Origin: Paraphoma chrysanthemicola
Taxonomy: Eukaryota; Ascomycota; Dothideomycetes; Pleosporales; Phaeosphaeriaceae
Length of the DNA stretch: 64,000 nt
Reading direction: 5' to 3'
Assembly (NCBI GenBank): GCA_020744225.1
Contig: JAGMWG010000023.1
Coordinates: 372,001 to 436,000 of the forward strand
The notes beneath the pieces were generated by a model. It was given only the letters and a program-made list of their open reading frames with translations, was not told the origin of the DNA and did no database searches. Position 1 is the first letter of the stretch, and each line of letters begins with the position of its first letter. The position numbers and the translations under genes are program-made. Of this stretch, positions 60,934 to 64,000 are shown piece by piece.

Positions 60934-62769
60934 ATGATGCGAGGTTCTTCGCCGACCAGAAAGAGCCATGACAGCAACGACATCGACATGAACACCATAC
61001 CTGAGACAAACCCCTCGGACGAAGGAGCGCGATTGCTCGCACGAGACGGATCAAGCCATGATGGTGAGATCTTACCATTACACCACCAAAGGAAGCGACG
61101 AGCGGGGCTTTGGGGACTACTGCACGGACCTGAACCACCTCGAGTCCACACCATCCGACCCGTATTTCCAACCTTTCAGAATATTCCGGCCAAACTCTTA
61201 GCCTCAAGAAGAGTCAGTAACAAAGCTCTACTTGTAGCATCACTACTCGCCTGGTTTCTCTTGTTTGCCTTTTGTTTAACAAGTCAATCCCCAATCAACG
61301 ATGCTACTGGTGAACACGTTTTGAACCTGGATTGCGTTGACACGCTTTGGAAGAGGAATAACGATTGTGGCATCGATGGAGTAAACTGCCGTCCCTTCAA
61401 CAATCGCACTTTTGCATTTAGGTGCCCTGCAAAGTGCAGCGATGTTCGAATTCTGAATCCGCACCACGTTGGACCATTTGACGTAAACTACCGTCCTTTG
61501 GTCATTGGATCAGGACCCTACCGAGGAGACAGCTTCATTTGTGGTTCAGCACTGCATGCAGGAATTATCGACGATGCGAAAGGCGGTTGTGGCAGAGTAA
61601 GCCTTGTTGGAAAACAGGACAGCTTCACGGGCTCCAAACTTCATGGAATCGAGTCAATTGCATTCGACTCTTATTTTCCACTTTCGTTTTCCCTTGGCTC
61701 TGATGATGGCTTTCACTGCGGCACGGATCCTCGTTCAACGTTGCTATTCATCTCGGTTATCTGTACATTTGGTCTTGCAATCTTCACGGCATCACCACGG
61801 ATATTCTTTCCCATTTTCTTCATCATATTCGCGCATGTAAGCTTTGTTTCCGACCCACCGCAGGCATCGCATCTCAACATCACCGTTCTGCCGGACCATA
61901 TCTCCATGTTTGCGAAGCGACTACTTCCTGCAATCTTCATTGCGCTTTTCGTGTATGACAAAATCATTAAGCCTACTCTATCTGGCATCACGGCTCCAGT
62001 GGAGAAGGCTCTCTTTTGGCTTGGAGGATTTTGGATAGGAGCTCTGTCAAACTACACTTTCGACTGGATACCCCTCGCTCGACTAACGGCGCACGACTTG
62101 CAACACCAACCTGGGGCCAAGCTGGCTTTGGCCACGATCATCCTCATTCTCGTGGTCATCATCGTCGGCCAAGCTCGTGCTTTTTGGCTCGAAGGACGAT
62201 TGCCTCAATATCTTCGCCTTTACGCTATTTTTATTGGCACCATATTGCTGTGTTTGGCGATCCCAGGCGTTAACTTGCGCATCCACCACTACATACTTGC
62301 GCTGCTCTTGCTCCCTGGAACAACTCTTCAGACGCGACCATCTCTACTTTATCAAGGCATTCTACTCGGGCTTTTTGTCAACGGAGTAGCGCGCTGGGAC
62401 TTCGATTCCGTGCTGCAGACTAGCGAAGCGCTGCGCGGCGATGCTCTGCTCGAGTCGAGCACTCCAGTCTCCTTTTGGCCTAATATCAGCACCAGTGCAG
62501 AAGGTCTCTTCGCGGCATTCCAATGGAATCCGCCCGTGAAGCTGTACGACGGCATTAGTGTGCTTGTGAACGACGTGGAGCGCGGCCGTGTATTCTCTGA
62601 TGATGAGCAAAATTGGACCTTGAAGAGGTTCGAATGGTCTAGGCCGCCAAGCCTGGAAGCAGACGAGTACTTCAGGTGGGCTTACTTGAAAAATGGAAGG
62701 ACGCTGGACTACTCCAATGCTGGTACTTTGTTCGGAAATGGCACCTGGCACCCGGAAACGATCAAATAA
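60934..62769 (+). CDS. LCCL-domain multi-spanning membrane protein
   Basis: An intronless frame of 611 residues. A charged cytosolic N-terminus (about 1-95) precedes a first membrane span (KALLVASLLAWFLLFAFCLT, about 97-117). An LCCL domain follows (about 130-270): CVDTLWKRNNDCGIDGVNCRPF, FRCPAKCSD, FICGSALHAGIIDDAKGGCGRVSLVG, with the LCCL cysteines and the conserved YRGDSFICGSALHAG block. Seven or more further spans then run to about 500 (for example LLFISVICTFGLAIFTA, LALATIILILVVIIVGQ), and a soluble C-terminal tail ends WHPETIK. Fungal proteins of this layout are common but not characterised; an envelope or secretory-pathway role is only inferred. ATG 60934 is chosen; a second ATG follows at once. 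Confidence 0.88.
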   Translation: MMRGSSPTRKSHDSNDIDMNTIPETNPSDEGARLLARDGSSHDGEILPLHHQRKRRAGLWGLLHGPEPPRVHTIRPVFPTFQNIPAKLLASRRVSNKALLVASLLAWFLLFAFCLTSQSPINDATGEHVLNLDCVDTLWKRNNDCGIDGVNCRPFNNRTFAFRCPAKCSDVRILNPHHVGPFDVNYRPLVIGSGPYRGDSFICGSALHAGIIDDAKGGCGRVSLVGKQDSFTGSKLHGIESIAFDSYFPLSFSLGSDDGFHCGTDPRSTLLFISVICTFGLAIFTASPRIFFPIFFIIFAHVSFVSDPPQASHLNITVLPDHISMFAKRLLPAIFIALFVYDKIIKPTLSGITAPVEKALFWLGGFWIGALSNYTFDWIPLARLTAHDLQHQPGAKLALATIILILVVIIVGQARAFWLEGRLPQYLRLYAIFIGTILLCLAIPGVNLRIHHYILALLLLPGTTLQTRPSLLYQGILLGLFVNGVARWDFDSVLQTSEALRGDALLESSTPVSFWPNISTSAEGLFAAFQWNPPVKLYDGISVLVNDVERGRVFSDDEQNWTLKRFEWSRPPSLEADEYFRWAYLKNGRTLDYSNAGTLFGNGTWHPETIK

Positions 62770-63388
62770 TGTATTATTGTTACCCTGCTTTCATGTGCTG
62801 CTAGATCCCACTCCACCAGCACTCGGGTTCGCCTTGGCGACATCCAGCACCGAAGCCGCAAGCTTTGCTGGATCCACTGGTAGCGAAAACGAAAACTGCA
62901 TGATCCTCTTCTTGTCGCGAGTGCAAACATGAACCAATTAAGGCCACCGGTTCAGCTCGCTTAACCTCGATCCGCGCCATAGCCTCAACCGTATACTAGC
63001 TCGGCCAAGCTCGGCTGTACAGGACACAAAGACCGCTGCAACCAATTACAAGGCAACATCGTCGATCCTTACGTTGCTGTTCCCAGTTGCTTTGAGAGAC
63101 CTGATCTTGGCGAGGCAGATCAGTGTAGGCGCAGGTGGTAGCTGGGACCTGCGTCGTGTGGGAGGCCTGATCGGCTTCAAACCACGAGGCTGTGTGCCAT
63201 GAATGTGCAAGATTATAGAAACCAGCATTTAATCCCACGTATCCTCTCTCCTAATGGCCTTGTACTCTATTCATCACAATCAATTGATCACTCCATAGAA
63301 CACCCGATACCTGCATCACTTTCATTGTGCAGCTTCTCTCCACTCCCGCACATCAGCACACCCGTCCAGAGCACCCACACTTCCTATA
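62770..63388. other. Intergenic, no gene seen
   Basis: 619 bp between the LCCL gene and the last, truncated gene. Pyrimidine-rich leader (CTTCTCTCCACTCCCGC) directly before the next start. Confidence 0.4.
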
Positions 63389-64000
63389 ATGGGCCTCCTC
63401 AAACCATTTACATCCCCCACCGATCCCCGCTGGCATGGCTCCCGCCACCACCACACCCTCTTTCTCACCAAGTCCCTCATCCTCGCTCCCTTCATCATCC
63501 TCGTCATCATCGACTACGCGCTCTTCAAATCCTGGTGGGAAAGTGAGCCGTACTCTTTCCATAAGTCTTGGAAATATGCACCGTACGTCCTATTCCTCGT
63601 TACCCTTCATTTCAACCCTCTTTGATCCCTTCGCTCCGCGGCGACACTGCTCGCTCTGTTTCGCAGCCAACATACATACTAATGTCCAAATAGATACGAA
63701 TTCTGGTTCCGCATCGGCATCGCCTTGATCCCCGACGTCATCCTCACCCTCATCTACCTCATCCTAATCTTCAACCCTCTCCATCACTCAACGTACTCGC
63801 TGCACCCTGTCTTCGCGCTCGTAGCGTCGATATGCATGCTCGGACTGTATGCCACTGTGTGCTGGTTGAACCCGTTTATCATGTTGTGTAATGAGATAGG
63901 ATTCCCGAATGTGGAGAAGTGGTACCTGATTGTGTGGGCCGAGACGGGAATGCAGGCTACGTTGGCGTTGATGTGGATTGCGATGATGATAAGTAGTTGT
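63389..64000 (+). CDS. Multi-span membrane protein, 3' end outside the window
   Basis: The first 167 residues of a membrane protein that runs off the window. Exons are 63389-63582 and 63694 onwards (111-nt intron, GTACGT...AATAG, with CATACTAATG branch); the join restores KYAPYEFWFRIGIALIPD. The N-terminus MGLLKPFTSPTDPRWHGSRHHH is followed by a span (LILAPFIILVIIDYALF), then IPDVILTLIYLILIF, then a span (FALVASICMLGLYATVCWL) and MQATLALMWIAMMI. Four hydrophobic segments are visible. The pattern resembles small fungal integral membrane proteins of unknown function; no named family is recognised. The last codon in the window is Cys, not a stop. Confidence 0.75.

Noticed and set aside
1..64000. 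tRNA genes, rRNA, CRISPR arrays and viral insertions
   Set aside because: I scanned by eye for B-box-like GTTCGANNC, regular spaced repeats and viral protein motifs and saw none that held up; a tRNAscan run would be decisive.

Overview
The window is filamentous-fungal nuclear DNA (Ascomycota, Pezizomycotina; the gene content suggests a Dothideomycete, but that is inference). The signs are short introns of about 45-65 nt with GT-AG ends and CTAAC/CTAAT-type branch sites, HET-domain genes, secreted plant-cell-wall enzymes, a Zn2Cys6 domain and standard yeast-like housekeeping proteins (Bem1, Vps36, Thp3). I resolved about 27 protein-coding genes and read most exon joins from frame and protein continuity. 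Many long open frames in the window begin at TTG or GTG, so I reset starts to real ATGs. I found no rRNA, tRNA, CRISPR array or intact transposon.

Region 1 (0.4-12.3 kb) is a leucine-degradation cluster: both subunits of methylcrotonoyl-CoA carboxylase (MCCA, MCCB), one polypeptide that fuses HMG-CoA lyase to a LiuC-type 3-methylglutaconyl-CoA hydratase, and an acyl-CoA synthetase divergent from MCCB. A HET gene sits inside the cluster. The three promoter regions share a CACGG-N6-8-CCGT inverted repeat. The fusion enzyme has a possible mitochondrial presequence and ends in the peroxisomal signal AKL. Isovaleryl-CoA dehydrogenase is not in the window.

Region 2 (12.3-25 kb) holds a long gene-poor stretch with one small six-cysteine secreted protein, a divergent pair of paralogous repeat proteins (one with an added HPD-motif tail), a Zn2Cys6-HET fusion gene, a 67-residue membrane protein and a GH47 alpha-mannosidase.

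Region 3 (26-37.3 kb) holds a NUDT15-like Nudix hydrolase followed by plant-cell-wall enzymes (GH5, PL1 pectate lyase, CE8 pectin methylesterase). Their promoters carry CreA-like sites. Mixed in are a secreted amidase interrupted by a TAA codon, a secreted protein whose reading frame looks disrupted, and a nuclear protein with a CHORD-like zinc cluster and a SUMO-interacting motif.

Region 4 (38.3-48.6 kb) looks like a compact specialised-metabolism cluster: haem aldoxime dehydratase (nitrile-forming), PLP enzyme, PF10014-type 2-oxoglutarate/Fe(II) dioxygenase, cytochrome P450 and BAHD-type acyltransferase. The P450 and acyltransferase upstream regions share an exact 12-mer containing CGG-N3-CGG. 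The set suggests a route from an amino acid through an aldoxime to an acylated nitrile.

Region 5 (48.6-64 kb) starts with a 2.4 kb gene-poor stretch, then conserved housekeeping genes: an unknown multi-spanning protein, Bem1, Thp3, Vps36, an LCCL-domain membrane protein and the 5' part of another membrane protein cut by the window edge.
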